Source: an uncultured Spirochaetales bacterium
Lineage (GTDB): Bacteria; Spirochaetota; Spirochaetia; Sphaerochaetales; Sphaerochaetaceae
DNA length: 36,037 nucleotides
NCBI GenBank assembly: GCA_944390865.1
Contig: CALXRC010000021.1
Location: 1-36,037, forward strand
Direction: 5' to 3'
The first letter of the stretch is position 1. Every line of letters begins with the position of its first letter. The notes under the pieces are model-generated. The model had not been told where the DNA came from and searched no databases. It worked only from the letters and a program-made list of their open reading frames with translations. The position numbers and the translations under genes were made by a program. This document shows, piece by piece, positions 7,663 through 16,254 of this stretch.

Positions 7663-8495
7663 AAGCAGGAAAACTTGTCAAATCAGCAGTTCTGCAAATA
7701 ATCTGCATTGCAATGGTCGTCATTGTGATACTGCCGATTCTGCTGACGCTTTTCGCCTCACTGAAAACGGGTGCCGACATGGTGAATACCTCTCCTCTGT
7801 CACTGCCTCCATTTGAAAGAGTGACCTTCCAGAACTTTGAGAAGGTGATAGGAGACAAAAACCTCTACACAGGCTTCAAGAACACAATCACGATTCTGGC
7901 TGTCAGCCTTGTGTTCAACGTTGCCTTCGGCACCATCACAGCCTACATCATTGAGCGCTTCAATTTCCGCTTCAAGGGTTTTGTTGTCTCTCTCTTCTTT
8001 CTTGGCATGCTGATCCCGACCTTTGTAACTGAGATTTCAAGGTTCAAGATCATTTCCGGCTTAGGACTGTACAACACTCTGGGGGCTCCTATCGTCATCT
8101 ATGTGGCAAGCGACCTGATGCAGCTTTACATTTACCGCCAGTTCATCAGCAAGATCAGTGTGTCACTGGATGAAAGCGCCATTCTTGACGGCTGTTCCTA
8201 CTGGGGATTGTTTGTCCGCATAATCTTTCCTCTCCTGAAGCCCGCGACGGCAACAGTATGCATCATCAAGTCAATCACAATTATCAACGACATGTACATT
8301 CCGTATCTCTACATGCCGAAGACAAGGCTGAGGACGCTGACAACTTATCTGATGAATTACGCAAATGCGCAGCAGGGCTCTTGGCAGACTCTGGCTGCCG
8401 GAATTATCATCATTATGTTGCCGACAGTGCTTCTGTACATCTTTTTCCAGAAGTACATCCTCTCTGGTGTTGTTGCAGGTGCTGTCAAGGAGTAA
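7659..8495 (+). CDS. Sugar ABC transporter permease, MalG/UgpE type
   Basis: This 278-residue partner permease has its first TM helix at residues 10-32 and about six helices in all. The EAA loop appears as LDESAILDGCSYWGLFVRIIFPLLKP, with the conserved alanine, aspartate and glycine positions kept. It overlaps the upstream permease by 4 bp (ATGA at 7659-7662), so translation is coupled and 1:1 assembly is expected. The stop is 3 nt before the GTG start of lacL, placing transport and hydrolysis in one transcript. Confidence 0.94.
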   Translation: MKAGKLVKSAVLQIICIAMVVIVILPILLTLFASLKTGADMVNTSPLSLPPFERVTFQNFEKVIGDKNLYTGFKNTITILAVSLVFNVAFGTITAYIIERFNFRFKGFVVSLFFLGMLIPTFVTEISRFKIISGLGLYNTLGAPIVIYVASDLMQLYIYRQFISKISVSLDESAILDGCSYWGLFVRIIFPLLKPATATVCIIKSITIINDMYIPYLYMPKTRLRTLTTYLMNYANAQQGSWQTLAAGIIIIMLPTVLLYIFFQKYILSGVVAGAVKE

Positions 8496-8498
8496 GCA

Positions 8499-10346
8499 GT
8501 GGGATCAGATTTGTCTTATTTATCTGACTTGAATGTGTTCCAGGTGGGCAGGAGGGCTGCCCACAGTGATCACATTCATTACAGGAGCAAAGAAGAAGCT
8601 GAAAGCAGGAAGAGTTCTTTCTATCTTTCACTGGATGGAAAGTGGGATCTGATCTGGAGCCCGGATCCTTCAAAAAGAGAAGAGGAGTTCTACCTGGACG
8701 GCTTCAGCTCAAGGCGCATCAGAAAGGTCCGTGTTCCGGGACATGTCGAGACACAGGGCTTTGGCCAGATCCAGTACATCAACACAATGTATCCATGGGA
8801 GGGCAGGGAAATGCTCAGGCCGCCTATGGTCAGCACTGACAACCCTGTCAGCCAGTACATAAAAACCTTTGAAGTGCCGGAAAGCATGAAGACAGAGCGC
8901 CTCATTCTCCGTTTCGAAGGTGTTGAGACAGCTTTTTACCTCTATCTCAACGGCCGCTTTGTAGGCTACAGCGAGGACAGCTTCACCCCCTCTGAGTTTG
9001 AAGTGACGGATTTTGTCAGGGAGGGAGAGAACAGACTGTGCGTGGAAGTGTACAAGCGCAGCAAGGCAAGCTGGGTGGAAGACCAGGACTTCTTCCGCTT
9101 CAGCGGAATATTCCGCCCTGTCTATCTTTACGCGCTTCCTTCCTGCCATGTTGATGATATGTGGGCAAAGACAGATCTGAGAAGGGACGAGGGCGGAGAC
9201 TTTGAGCTCAGGCTGAAGCTTTCCTATTCGAAGCCTGACTTCAAAGGCAGGCTTGCCTACAGGCTTGGAAGCCTGGTCTCAGGCGAGCTTGAACTTGATT
9301 CGAACCTTACCAGCTGGGAAAGCGGGACGTATTCGATTCCGCTTGTGAAGCAGTATCATTACAAAGCTCCGAACCTCTATGATTTCGAGATCTCTGTCTA
9401 TGACAGTGAGGGAAAGCTGCTTGAATACATTCCCTACAGAATCGGCTTCAAGCATATTGAGGTTGAGAATGAGATTCTGATGTACAACTATCACCGCCTC
9501 ACAATCTGCGGCGTCAACCGTCATGAATGGTCCGCAAAGGGCGGCCGGGCGATCAGCCTGGATGAGATGAAGAAGGATATTGAGATCATCAAGGGCGCCA
9601 ATATCAACAGCGTCAGGACCTGTCATTACCCTGACAGGGTCGAGTGGTATTATCTTTGCGATGAGGCCGGGATCCTGCTCATGAGCGAGACCAACATGGA
9701 AAGCCATGGCTCATGGCAGAAAGACGGCGCCGTTGAGCCGAGCTGGAATGTTCCCGGAGACAATGAAGAGTGGGAGCCGATGATGCTTGACAGGTGCATT
9801 TCCAACTTTGAGACCTTCAAGAACCATACGAGCATCATCTTCTGGTCTGTCGGAAATGAGAGCTACTGCGGTTCTGTCATCAAGGCCATGTATGATTATT
9901 TCAAGAGTGCGGACAATACGCGTCTTGTTCATTATGAGGGCGTTTTCCACCGTCCTGAGATGAAAAAATGCGTCAGTGACGTTGAGTCGCAGATGTATGC
10001 TCCTCCTGAGAGGATCATCTCGTATTTTAAGAAGGAATGGAGAAAGCCTTTCCTTGTGTGCGAGTACATGCACTGCATGGGCAACAGTCTGGGCGGCTTC
10101 AAGGATTATGATGATCTGTTTGATGAGTATCTCGGCTATGCCGGAGGGTATATCTGGGACTATATCGATCAGGCACTGCTGAAAAAGGATGAGGTCACCG
10201 GAGAGCTTTATCTTGCCTATGGCGGCGATAACGGCGAGAAGCGCACGGACTATGAGTTCAGCTGCAACGGCATTGTTGATGCGCTTAGAAGAGAGAAACC
10301 TGCAGTGCAGGAAGTGAGGGCTGTGTATGGAAATCGTCTTTGGTGA
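8499..10346 (+). CDS. lacL: Beta-galactosidase large subunit, GH2, LacL type
   Basis: This 615-residue catalytic subunit hydrolyses terminal beta-D-galactosyl residues, probably in the cytoplasm since no signal peptide is present. The domain order is a jelly-roll sugar-binding domain (about 40-210), an immunoglobulin-like domain (about 215-318) and a TIM barrel (about 320-615). Key residues are acid/base E454 in WSVGNES, nucleophile E522 in VCEYMHCMGN, and the LacZ-like SVRTCHYPDR and ETNMESHG segments. The GTG start at 8499 is chosen because AGGAG lies 6 nt upstream. The chain ends where the Bgal small domain would begin; that domain is encoded by the overlapping next gene. The total length (615+305) resembles the Lactobacillus LacL/LacM pair, not single-chain LacZ. 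The specific substrate is uncertain. Confidence 0.93.
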   Translation: MGSDLSYLSDLNVFQVGRRAAHSDHIHYRSKEEAESRKSSFYLSLDGKWDLIWSPDPSKREEEFYLDGFSSRRIRKVRVPGHVETQGFGQIQYINTMYPWEGREMLRPPMVSTDNPVSQYIKTFEVPESMKTERLILRFEGVETAFYLYLNGRFVGYSEDSFTPSEFEVTDFVREGENRLCVEVYKRSKASWVEDQDFFRFSGIFRPVYLYALPSCHVDDMWAKTDLRRDEGGDFELRLKLSYSKPDFKGRLAYRLGSLVSGELELDSNLTSWESGTYSIPLVKQYHYKAPNLYDFEISVYDSEGKLLEYIPYRIGFKHIEVENEILMYNYHRLTICGVNRHEWSAKGGRAISLDEMKKDIEIIKGANINSVRTCHYPDRVEWYYLCDEAGILLMSETNMESHGSWQKDGAVEPSWNVPGDNEEWEPMMLDRCISNFETFKNHTSIIFWSVGNESYCGSVIKAMYDYFKSADNTRLVHYEGVFHRPEMKKCVSDVESQMYAPPERIISYFKKEWRKPFLVCEYMHCMGNSLGGFKDYDDLFDEYLGYAGGYIWDYIDQALLKKDEVTGELYLAYGGDNGEKRTDYEFSCNGIVDALRREKPAVQEVRAVYGNRLW

Positions 10347-11244
10347 TCTTTCCCTTGGCGTCAGGAAAGGCGGCGCTGAATATATCTTTGCCTACAATAC
10401 CGGCGGTCTTGAGAGTCTGAGAAAGGGCAGGAGGGAGTTTGTCTTCCGCCGGCCGGACCTTGCTTTCTGGAGAGCAACGACAGACAACGACAGAGGCTGC
10501 GGCTTCTCAGCCAGATCCAGCGTGTGGATGGGAGCTGACCGTTTCTTCAAAGTCGAGAACTACTCAGTCACTGCTGACGGCACTCTTCTCAGGTGGGATG
10601 AGCTGATTGCCCCGGCAAACAATTCTCTGATTGACTCGCCTTTGAGAAAGGCTTCATCTGTCTCGATCCGCTTTGCATATTCAACCGTGACGAAGCCTGA
10701 GGCAGAGGTCTTTGTCACTTATTCACTGAGCGAGGAGGGCTCCGGGCTCAGGGTTGATTATGAATACAGGGGAACAGAGGGCCTGCCCGGACTTCCTGTC
10801 TGCGGCCTGAGGTTCACGCTTCCGTTCCCGGTTGACTCATTTGACTGGGAAGGACTGTCCGGCGAGACTTATCCTGACAGGATGTGGGGCGCTCAGGAAG
10901 GCGTGTTCCATCATGAGGGTGCTGAGATCTGTCCCTATGTCATGCCTCAGGAGTACGGCATGCACATGAGGACGAGGCGGCTCACGATGCATGTCAGGAA
11001 AGACAGCCTGAGTGTAAGTGCGGTTACTGATGAAGGCTTCAACTTCTCGCTTCTGCCCAACAGCCCGCATGAGCTCGAGAATGCATGGCACAATATCGAG
11101 CTGCCTGCATACAGACGCAGCTATCTGACGATAGCCGCTGCCGTAAGAGGTGTCGGCGGCATTGACAGCTGGGGAAGCGATGTGGGCGAGCGCTGGCAGA
11201 TAGACGCTGCCGGAACATACCGCACGAGCTTTGTGATTGAATGA
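10327..11244 (+). CDS. lacM: Beta-galactosidase small subunit, LacM type
   Basis: This 305-residue second subunit carries the Bgal small-chain domain that completes the active site of GH2 beta-galactosidases. The N-terminal pattern GDLSLGV, YIFAYNTGGLESL, FWRATTDNDRG and VWMGADRF closely follows lactobacillar LacM as I recall it. It starts at ATG 10327, with GAGGG (10316-10320) 6 nt upstream, and overlaps lacL by 20 bp in a different frame. Lactic acid bacteria have a similarly small lacL-lacM overlap, so the split is very probably natural and not a frameshift error. It is the last gene of the operon, with a strong terminator 12 bp beyond its stop. Confidence 0.92.
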   Translation: MEIVFGDLSLGVRKGGAEYIFAYNTGGLESLRKGRREFVFRRPDLAFWRATTDNDRGCGFSARSSVWMGADRFFKVENYSVTADGTLLRWDELIAPANNSLIDSPLRKASSVSIRFAYSTVTKPEAEVFVTYSLSEEGSGLRVDYEYRGTEGLPGLPVCGLRFTLPFPVDSFDWEGLSGETYPDRMWGAQEGVFHHEGAEICPYVMPQEYGMHMRTRRLTMHVRKDSLSVSAVTDEGFNFSLLPNSPHELENAWHNIELPAYRRSYLTIAAAVRGVGGIDSWGSDVGERWQIDAAGTYRTSFVIE

Positions 11245-11255
11245 CAGGATTTCTG

Positions 11256-11282
11256 GGGAGGGCAGCAGCTCTCCCTTTTTTT
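11256..11282 (+). terminator. Rho-independent terminator of the sugar operon
   Basis: A hairpin built on GGGGAGGGC and CTCTCCC arms is followed by seven T (11276-11282), just after the lacM stop. Confidence 0.85.
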
Positions 11283-11385
11283 GTGCACTTCATCCTGTCT
11301 GGGCGTGTCATTATCCGGACACTGCCGGCAGATCTGTCTGAAAAACTGTGTTCAGATAGAACAAATTCTGTGTTTTTTTACTTTT

Positions 11386-11416
11386 TTGTTCACTTCCGGG
11401 AAAAAAGGATTATACT
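11386..11416 (+). promoter_or_regulatory. Candidate promoter of the V-ATPase operon
   Basis: TATACT (11411-11416) is a good -10. Upstream TTGTTC (11386-11391) is 19 bp away and TTCACT (11389-11394) is 16 bp away, so the -35 is ambiguous. It lies 52 bp before atpE in the 223-bp gap after the sugar-operon terminator. The rest of the gap holds a short TCTGAA/TTCAGA inverted repeat and nothing else recognised. Confidence 0.4.
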
Positions 11417-11467
11417 TTTCGCTATGGATCAGTTGCCTAACTGATTATTACTTAAAGGAATTTGATT

Positions 11468-12052
11468 ATGGAACAGCAGATTCAGGATTTAGTTGACTCA
11501 ATCAGAAAGGAAGGTCTGGAGAAAGCCAACCAGCAGCGCGATGAGATCATTGCGCGTGCAAAAGAGGAAGCCGAAAAGATTGTCAGACAGGCAAAGGCAG
11601 ATGCTGACAGCATGATTGAGAACGCGACAAAGGAGTGTTCTCTCAGGCAGCAGAGCGCAAAGGCCTCGATCAGCCAGGCGGCAAGGGATGTGTCCATCAC
11701 GCTCAAAGGCGAGCTGGATGCCCTGCTGAACAGAATTCTTTCTGACAATATTGCTTCCGCCATGGACAGCGCGCTGCTTTCAAAACTTGTGCTTGCTGTT
11801 GCTGACAGCGGACTTAAGGACAGCGAGATCACAGTCAGCACGGCTGACAGCGAGGCTGTTGTACGGTCGCTGAAGGCTGAACTTGCCTCAAAGCTCACAG
11901 GCGGACTTGAGCTCAAGCCGGCTCATGGCGCCGCCGGACTGAGGATCATCAGCAAAGACGGTTCCGGTTACATAGACCTCAGCGCTGATGAGATTGCATC
12001 AATGCTGAAGCCTTATCTCAGCGAATCTCTCAGGCAGATAATTTTCAACTGA
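11468..12052 (+). CDS. atpE: V/A-type ATPase subunit E (peripheral stalk)
   Basis: This 194-residue subunit E is part of the peripheral stalk joining the catalytic head to the membrane rotor. ATG 11468 follows AAGGAA by 7 nt. The N-terminal half (about 1-75) is a highly charged alpha-helix rich in Lys, Glu, Ala and Gln (RDEIIARAKEEAEKIVRQAK), typical of the stalk coiled coil. The C-terminal half is a mixed globular domain with the GLRIISKDGSGYIDLSADE segment. It is the first gene of a seven-gene operon. No subunit G/H partner of the stalk is encoded here. Confidence 0.88.
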   Translation: MEQQIQDLVDSIRKEGLEKANQQRDEIIARAKEEAEKIVRQAKADADSMIENATKECSLRQQSAKASISQAARDVSITLKGELDALLNRILSDNIASAMDSALLSKLVLAVADSGLKDSEITVSTADSEAVVRSLKAELASKLTGGLELKPAHGAAGLRIISKDGSGYIDLSADEIASMLKPYLSESLRQIIFN

Positions 12053-12054
12053 TT

Positions 12055-12594
12055 ATGGCAAACTACTATTATTTCGTTCCATCCCTTCCTTCGATAAAGA
12101 GCGACAGCAGCAGTTTCATGACTGTTGATGATTTTCTTGCTCTCTGCCGCACGAAGATTTCGAAGCGGGATTACAAGATGCTGGAAAAGACTGTTAACGG
12201 CAGTGATGTCGTTCACGGCAATGACTTTGTCACAGCCTATACAAAATTCAGGAATGACGTGAACACGGAGCTTGCCTGGCAGCGCAGTCAGAAGCTCGGC
12301 ATAAAAAGCGATGAATATGTGCATAAGGCGAATGTTCCTCTTGAGGTGAGCAGTGCTGTAAGCAGGGCTGTCAATGACTCTGATCCGCTGGAAGGAGAGA
12401 AGATCCTTCTTTCCCTTTACTTCCGCTTTCTTGACAGGAACGTCGGGTTTGGTCATCAGTGGGATCTCACTTTCCTGATCAGCTATGCGCTGAAGCTCCA
12501 GCTGCTTGCCAAGCGCAGCTCTTACTCGGCACAGAAGGGCAGAGCGGAGTTTGACTCTCTCTTTTCCGCTCTCAGGAATGAAATTTTCAGATAA
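12055..12594 (+). CDS. DUF2764 protein of the V-ATPase operon
   Basis: This 179-residue protein starts MANYYYFVPSLPSIK, the usual opening of DUF2764 proteins, which sit between atpE and atpA in spirochaete and Bacteroidetes V-ATPase operons. Its biochemical role is not established to my knowledge. Its position is where other V/A-ATPase operons carry subunit C (the d/central-stalk adaptor), and no subunit C gene is present, so it may do that job; this is inference. It begins 2 nt after the atpE stop without an obvious Shine-Dalgarno sequence, implying translational coupling. There is no signal peptide and no TM segment. Confidence 0.8.
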   Translation: MANYYYFVPSLPSIKSDSSSFMTVDDFLALCRTKISKRDYKMLEKTVNGSDVVHGNDFVTAYTKFRNDVNTELAWQRSQKLGIKSDEYVHKANVPLEVSSAVSRAVNDSDPLEGEKILLSLYFRFLDRNVGFGHQWDLTFLISYALKLQLLAKRSSYSAQKGRAEFDSLFSALRNEIFR

Positions 12595-12603
12595 GGGGTA
12601 ATT

Positions 12604-14331
12604 ATGGCAAACAATAAAGGACATGTGGTTTCCGTCAACGGCAACATGGTCAGCGTGGAGTTCCAGGGGAATATCACAAAAAATGAGGTCGCTTACATCC
12701 TGACCGGCGGCACAAGGCTGAAAAGCGAGGTCATAAGGATCAACGGAAATGTCGCCTCAATGCAGGTTTATGAAATGACAGGCGGCGTCGGCGTCGGCGA
12801 TGAGGTGGAATTCACAGGCGAGCTGCTGTCTGTAGAGCTTGGTCCTGGACTGCTTACGCAGATTTACGACGGACTCCAGAATCCGCTGCCAGAGCTGGCC
12901 AGCCAGTGCGGCTACTTCCTGCAGCGGGGTGTCTACCTGAACTCAATTCCCGACAGGGACTGGGATTTCACTCCTGCTGTCAGTCCTGGAGACACTGTTC
13001 AGGCCGGAGACACAATAGGAACAGTTCCGGAAGGTGTCTTCACGCACAGGATCATGGTTCCCTTTGACCTGGCCGGAGACTGGAAGGTTGAGTCAGTCGT
13101 TTCTGCCGGCATGCACAATGTGCACAGCGAGATAGCTGTCATCTCAAATGAGGCCGGAGAGAAGAAAAGTCTCACAATGACCTTCCAGTGGCCTGTGAAA
13201 AAGGCGATCAAATGCTATGAAGAGAGGCTGATGCCTGATGAGCCCATGGTCACAAAGATCAGGATCATTGACACCTTCCTGCCTGTCGCGAAGGGCGGAA
13301 CCTACTGCACGCCGGGACCTTTCGGTGCCGGAAAGACAGTGCTCCAGCATCTTACCAGCCGCAATGCCGATGTGGATATCGTGATCATCGCAGCCTGCGG
13401 AGAGCGTGCCGGCGAGGTTGTGGAGATCCTCAAGGAATTCCCGGAGCTGACAGATCCGAAGACTGGCCGCAGCCTGATGGAGCGCACGATTATCATCTGC
13501 AACACATCTTCAATGCCTGTTGCCGCCCGTGAGGCTTCTGTATATACGGCTGCGACTCTGGCTGAGTATTACAGAAACATGGGGCTTGATGTCCTGCTGC
13601 TTGCCGACTCAACATCCCGCTGGGCCCAGGCGATGAGAGAGATGAGCGGAAGACTTGAGGAGATTCCCGGAGAGGAAGCCTTCCCGGCCTATCTTGAGTC
13701 AAGAATCGCAGAATTCTATGAAAGAGCCGGCAAGGTCCGCCTGAAGGACGGCACTGTGGCTTCAGTCACAATCGGCGGAACAGTCTCTCCTGCCGGAGGC
13801 AATTTTGAAGAGCCTGTGACTCAGGCGACGCTCAAGGTTGTCGGAGCCTTCCACGGCCTGTCGAAGGACAGGTCTGATGCGAGAAAGTATCCGGCAATCG
13901 ATCCGCTTGATTCCTGGTCCAAGTACAGAGGAATCATTGACCCCGAGAAGGTAGGCAAGGCCTACGGCATTCTCGTGCGCGGAAATGAGATCAACCAGAT
14001 GATGAAGGTTGTCGGAGAGGAGGGAACAAGCCTGGAAGACTACATAATCTACCAGAAGGGCGAACTGCTTGATGCTGTCTACCTTCAGCAGAACTCCTTT
14101 GATCCTGTTGACTTTGCAGTCGTTCCGCAGCGCCAGCAGCTCAGCTTCGACATTCTTTATGACATCCTGACAAGCGAGTATGAGCTTGGCGATAAGAGCG
14201 AGGTGAGGTCGTTCTTCAATGAGATCAGACAGGCCTTCCTGGACTGGAACGGACTGGCGCTTGATGATGAGAACTGCAGAAAGGCTGAGGAAAAGCTTGT
14301 CTCAGTATACAAATCAAAGGTGAGGGCCTGA
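12604..14331 (+). CDS. atpA: V/A-type ATPase catalytic subunit A
   Basis: This 575-residue subunit hydrolyses or makes ATP at the A/B interface. An N-terminal beta barrel (1-70) is followed by the non-homologous bulge region typical of A subunits (about 100-190). The Walker A motif is GPFGAGKT at 238-245, then [12 protein letters not shown] with the catalytic-site Glu region, and [34 protein letters not shown]. The length fits the family. AAGGGG lies 6-7 nt before ATG 12604. It sits between DUF2764 and atpB in a tightly spaced operon (gaps of 9 and 4 nt). Confidence 0.97.
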   Translation: MANNKGHVVSVNGNMVSVEFQGNITKNEVAYILTGGTRLKSEVIRINGNVASMQVYEMTGGVGVGDEVEFTGELLSVELGPGLLTQIYDGLQNPLPELASQCGYFLQRGVYLNSIPDRDWDFTPAVSPGDTVQAGDTIGTVPEGVFTHRIMVPFDLAGDWKVESVVSAGMHNVHSEIAVISNEAGEKKSLTMTFQWPVKKAIKCYEERLMPDEPMVTKIRIIDTFLPVAKGGTYCTPGPFGAGKTVLQHLTSRNADVDIVIIAACGERAGEVVEILKEFPELTDPKTGRSLMERTIIICNTSSMPVAAREASVYTAATLAEYYRNMGLDVLLLADSTSRWAQAMREMSGRLEEIPGEEAFPAYLESRIAEFYERAGKVRLKDGTVASVTIGGTVSPAGGNFEEPVTQATLKVVGAFHGLSKDRSDARKYPAIDPLDSWSKYRGIIDPEKVGKAYGILVRGNEINQMMKVVGEEGTSLEDYIIYQKGELLDAVYLQQNSFDPVDFAVVPQRQQLSFDILYDILTSEYELGDKSEVRSFFNEIRQAFLDWNGLALDDENCRKAEEKLVSVYKSKVRA

Positions 14332-14335
14332 AGTT

Positions 14336-15631
14336 ATGCAGAAAGTATATACAAAGATTGAAAGCATTGTTGGAAATGTCATCACCGTCACTGCATCAGG
14401 CGTGAGAAACGGTGATCTGGCTGAGGTCAGGGGAAAGAACGGCCTGAGCTATGCCAATGTCATCAAGCTGGACAGGGACAAGGTCTCACTCCAGGTCTTT
14501 TCCGGCACTCAGGGTGTGAGCACCGGAGACAGCGTCCGCTTTCTGGGCTTCCCGCTGCGCGTGAGCTATACAGAAGCCCTGCTTGGAAGAGTCTTTGACG
14601 GATCTGGAAAACCCAGGGACAACGGGCCTGAGCTGAACGAGAACATGATTGATATAGCCGGTCCTTCCGTCAACCCTGCCAGGCGCATCATTCCGCGCAG
14701 GATGGTGCGTACCGGAATACCAATGATCGACATGTTCAACACACTGGTTGAATCCCAGAAGCTGCCTATATTCTCAGTCTCCGGCGAGCCTTACAACCAG
14801 CTGCTTGCCCGCATCGCCATGCAGGCCGAAGTCGACATCATCGTCCTTGGCGGAATGGGACTGAAATATGATGACTATCTTTTCTTCAGGTCCACGCTTG
14901 AAAAAAGCGGAGCCATGTCCAGAACTGTCATGTTCATACACACTGCCAGCGATCCGACAGTGGAATGCACTCTTGTGCCTGATCTTGCGCTTGCTGTCGC
15001 AGAGCGCTTTGCTCTGGACGGGAAAAGGGTGCTCTGCCTCCTGACTGACATGACAAACTACTGTGATGCCCAGAAGGAAATGGCGATCACAATGGATCAG
15101 GTCCCGTCAAACAGAGGCTATCCGGGAGATCTTTACTCAACGCTTGCCGCCCGTTACGAGAAAGCAGTTGACTTTGATGATGCCGGCTCTCTGACAATTC
15201 TTGCGGTGACAACGATGCCTGGAGATGATGTCACGCATCCTGTCCCGGACAACACTGGATACATCACTGAGGGCCAGTTCTATCTGAGAAACGGACACAT
15301 CGAACCGTTTGGCTCCCTTTCCAGGCTCAAGCAGCAGGTCAACGCCAGCACGCGTGATGACCACAGGGCGCTGATGGATGCCATGATCAAGCTTTATGCT
15401 GCCTACAAGGACACGCTTGAGAAGAAGTCAATGGGCTTCATGATGAGCGACTGGGACGAGAAACTGCTCCGGTACGGCCAGATGTTTGAGACCCAGCTGA
15501 TGGATCTTTCTGTCAACATACCGCTTGAGAGTGCGCTTGACCTGGGCTGGAAGATCCTGGCTTCCTGCTTTGAGAAGAACGAGACAGGTCTCAAGACCAG
15601 CCTGATTGAGAAGTACTGGCCAGAGGAGTGA
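14336..15631 (+). CDS. atpB: V/A-type ATPase regulatory subunit B
   Basis: This 431-residue non-catalytic subunit alternates with subunit A in the head. It keeps the family signatures [59 protein letters not shown] (no Walker A lysine, as expected), [11 protein letters not shown] and [11 protein letters not shown]. The stop is 4 nt before atpD. Confidence 0.96.
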   Translation: MQKVYTKIESIVGNVITVTASGVRNGDLAEVRGKNGLSYANVIKLDRDKVSLQVFSGTQGVSTGDSVRFLGFPLRVSYTEALLGRVFDGSGKPRDNGPELNENMIDIAGPSVNPARRIIPRRMVRTGIPMIDMFNTLVESQKLPIFSVSGEPYNQLLARIAMQAEVDIIVLGGMGLKYDDYLFFRSTLEKSGAMSRTVMFIHTASDPTVECTLVPDLALAVAERFALDGKRVLCLLTDMTNYCDAQKEMAITMDQVPSNRGYPGDLYSTLAARYEKAVDFDDAGSLTILAVTTMPGDDVTHPVPDNTGYITEGQFYLRNGHIEPFGSLSRLKQQVNASTRDDHRALMDAMIKLYAAYKDTLEKKSMGFMMSDWDEKLLRYGQMFETQLMDLSVNIPLESALDLGWKILASCFEKNETGLKTSLIEKYWPEE

Positions 15632-15635
15632 GTGC

Positions 15636-16253
15636 ATGTCCAAGATCAAGCTGACCAAGAACGAGCAGAAGAAGCAGAAGGATGCGCTGAAGCAGTTCAA
15701 CCGCTATCTGCCGACGCTTCAGCTGAAGAAACAGCAGCTTCAGCTGTGCATAAGGCAGATAGAGGAAAAGATCAGGAGCGTGAAGAAGGAGCAGGAGGAG
15801 CTGATACGCTCCCTGGATTCCTGGATCGCGGTCTATGGCGAGAATCCTCTGCTTGGAGAGAAATCCATCATCTCGCTTGTATCTGTCGACACGATTGTGA
15901 AGGGAAGGAGCAACATTGCCGGAGTGGAGATCCCTGTTTTCGAGGATCTTACTTTCAAGTCTGTTCCATACAGCCTTTATGAATACCCCCTGTGGGTTGA
16001 TGAGGGCATCGCCGCGCTGAAGAAATGCAGCCGCTATGATGCCATTGTCAGGACCCTTCAGGAGCAGATTGACCTGCTGTCGAAAGAGCTCAGGACGACG
16101 AGCCAGCGCGTCAATCTGTTTGAGAAGATCAAGATTCCTGAGGCTAAGGAGAATATCAGGAAGATAGGAATCTATCTTGGAGACCAGGACACAAGTGCAG
16201 TCGTGCGCGGCAAGATAGCGAAGAAGAAACTGCTGGTCAAGGAGGAAGGCTGA
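15636..16253 (+). CDS. atpD: V/A-type ATPase subunit D (central rotor shaft)
   Basis: This 205-residue subunit D is the coiled-coil axle inside the A/B hexamer. ATG 15636 is chosen because GAGGAG lies about 7 nt upstream, overlapping the end of atpB; an earlier in-frame ATG at 15606 lies well inside atpB. Long N-terminal (about 5-65, LKQFNRYLPTLQLKKQQLQL) and C-terminal (about 140-190, VRTLQEQIDLLSKELRTTSQRVNLFEK) helices flank a smaller middle region. The normal partner, subunit F, is not encoded in this operon. Confidence 0.92.
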   Translation: MSKIKLTKNEQKKQKDALKQFNRYLPTLQLKKQQLQLCIRQIEEKIRSVKKEQEELIRSLDSWIAVYGENPLLGEKSIISLVSVDTIVKGRSNIAGVEIPVFEDLTFKSVPYSLYEYPLWVDEGIAALKKCSRYDAIVRTLQEQIDLLSKELRTTSQRVNLFEKIKIPEAKENIRKIGIYLGDQDTSAVVRGKIAKKKLLVKEEG

Positions 16254-16254
16254 A

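Noticed and set aside
10327..10346. LacL/LacM split as a sequencing frameshift
   Set aside because: The split position, subunit sizes, small overlap and own Shine-Dalgarno sequence for lacM all match the natural LacLM organisation.
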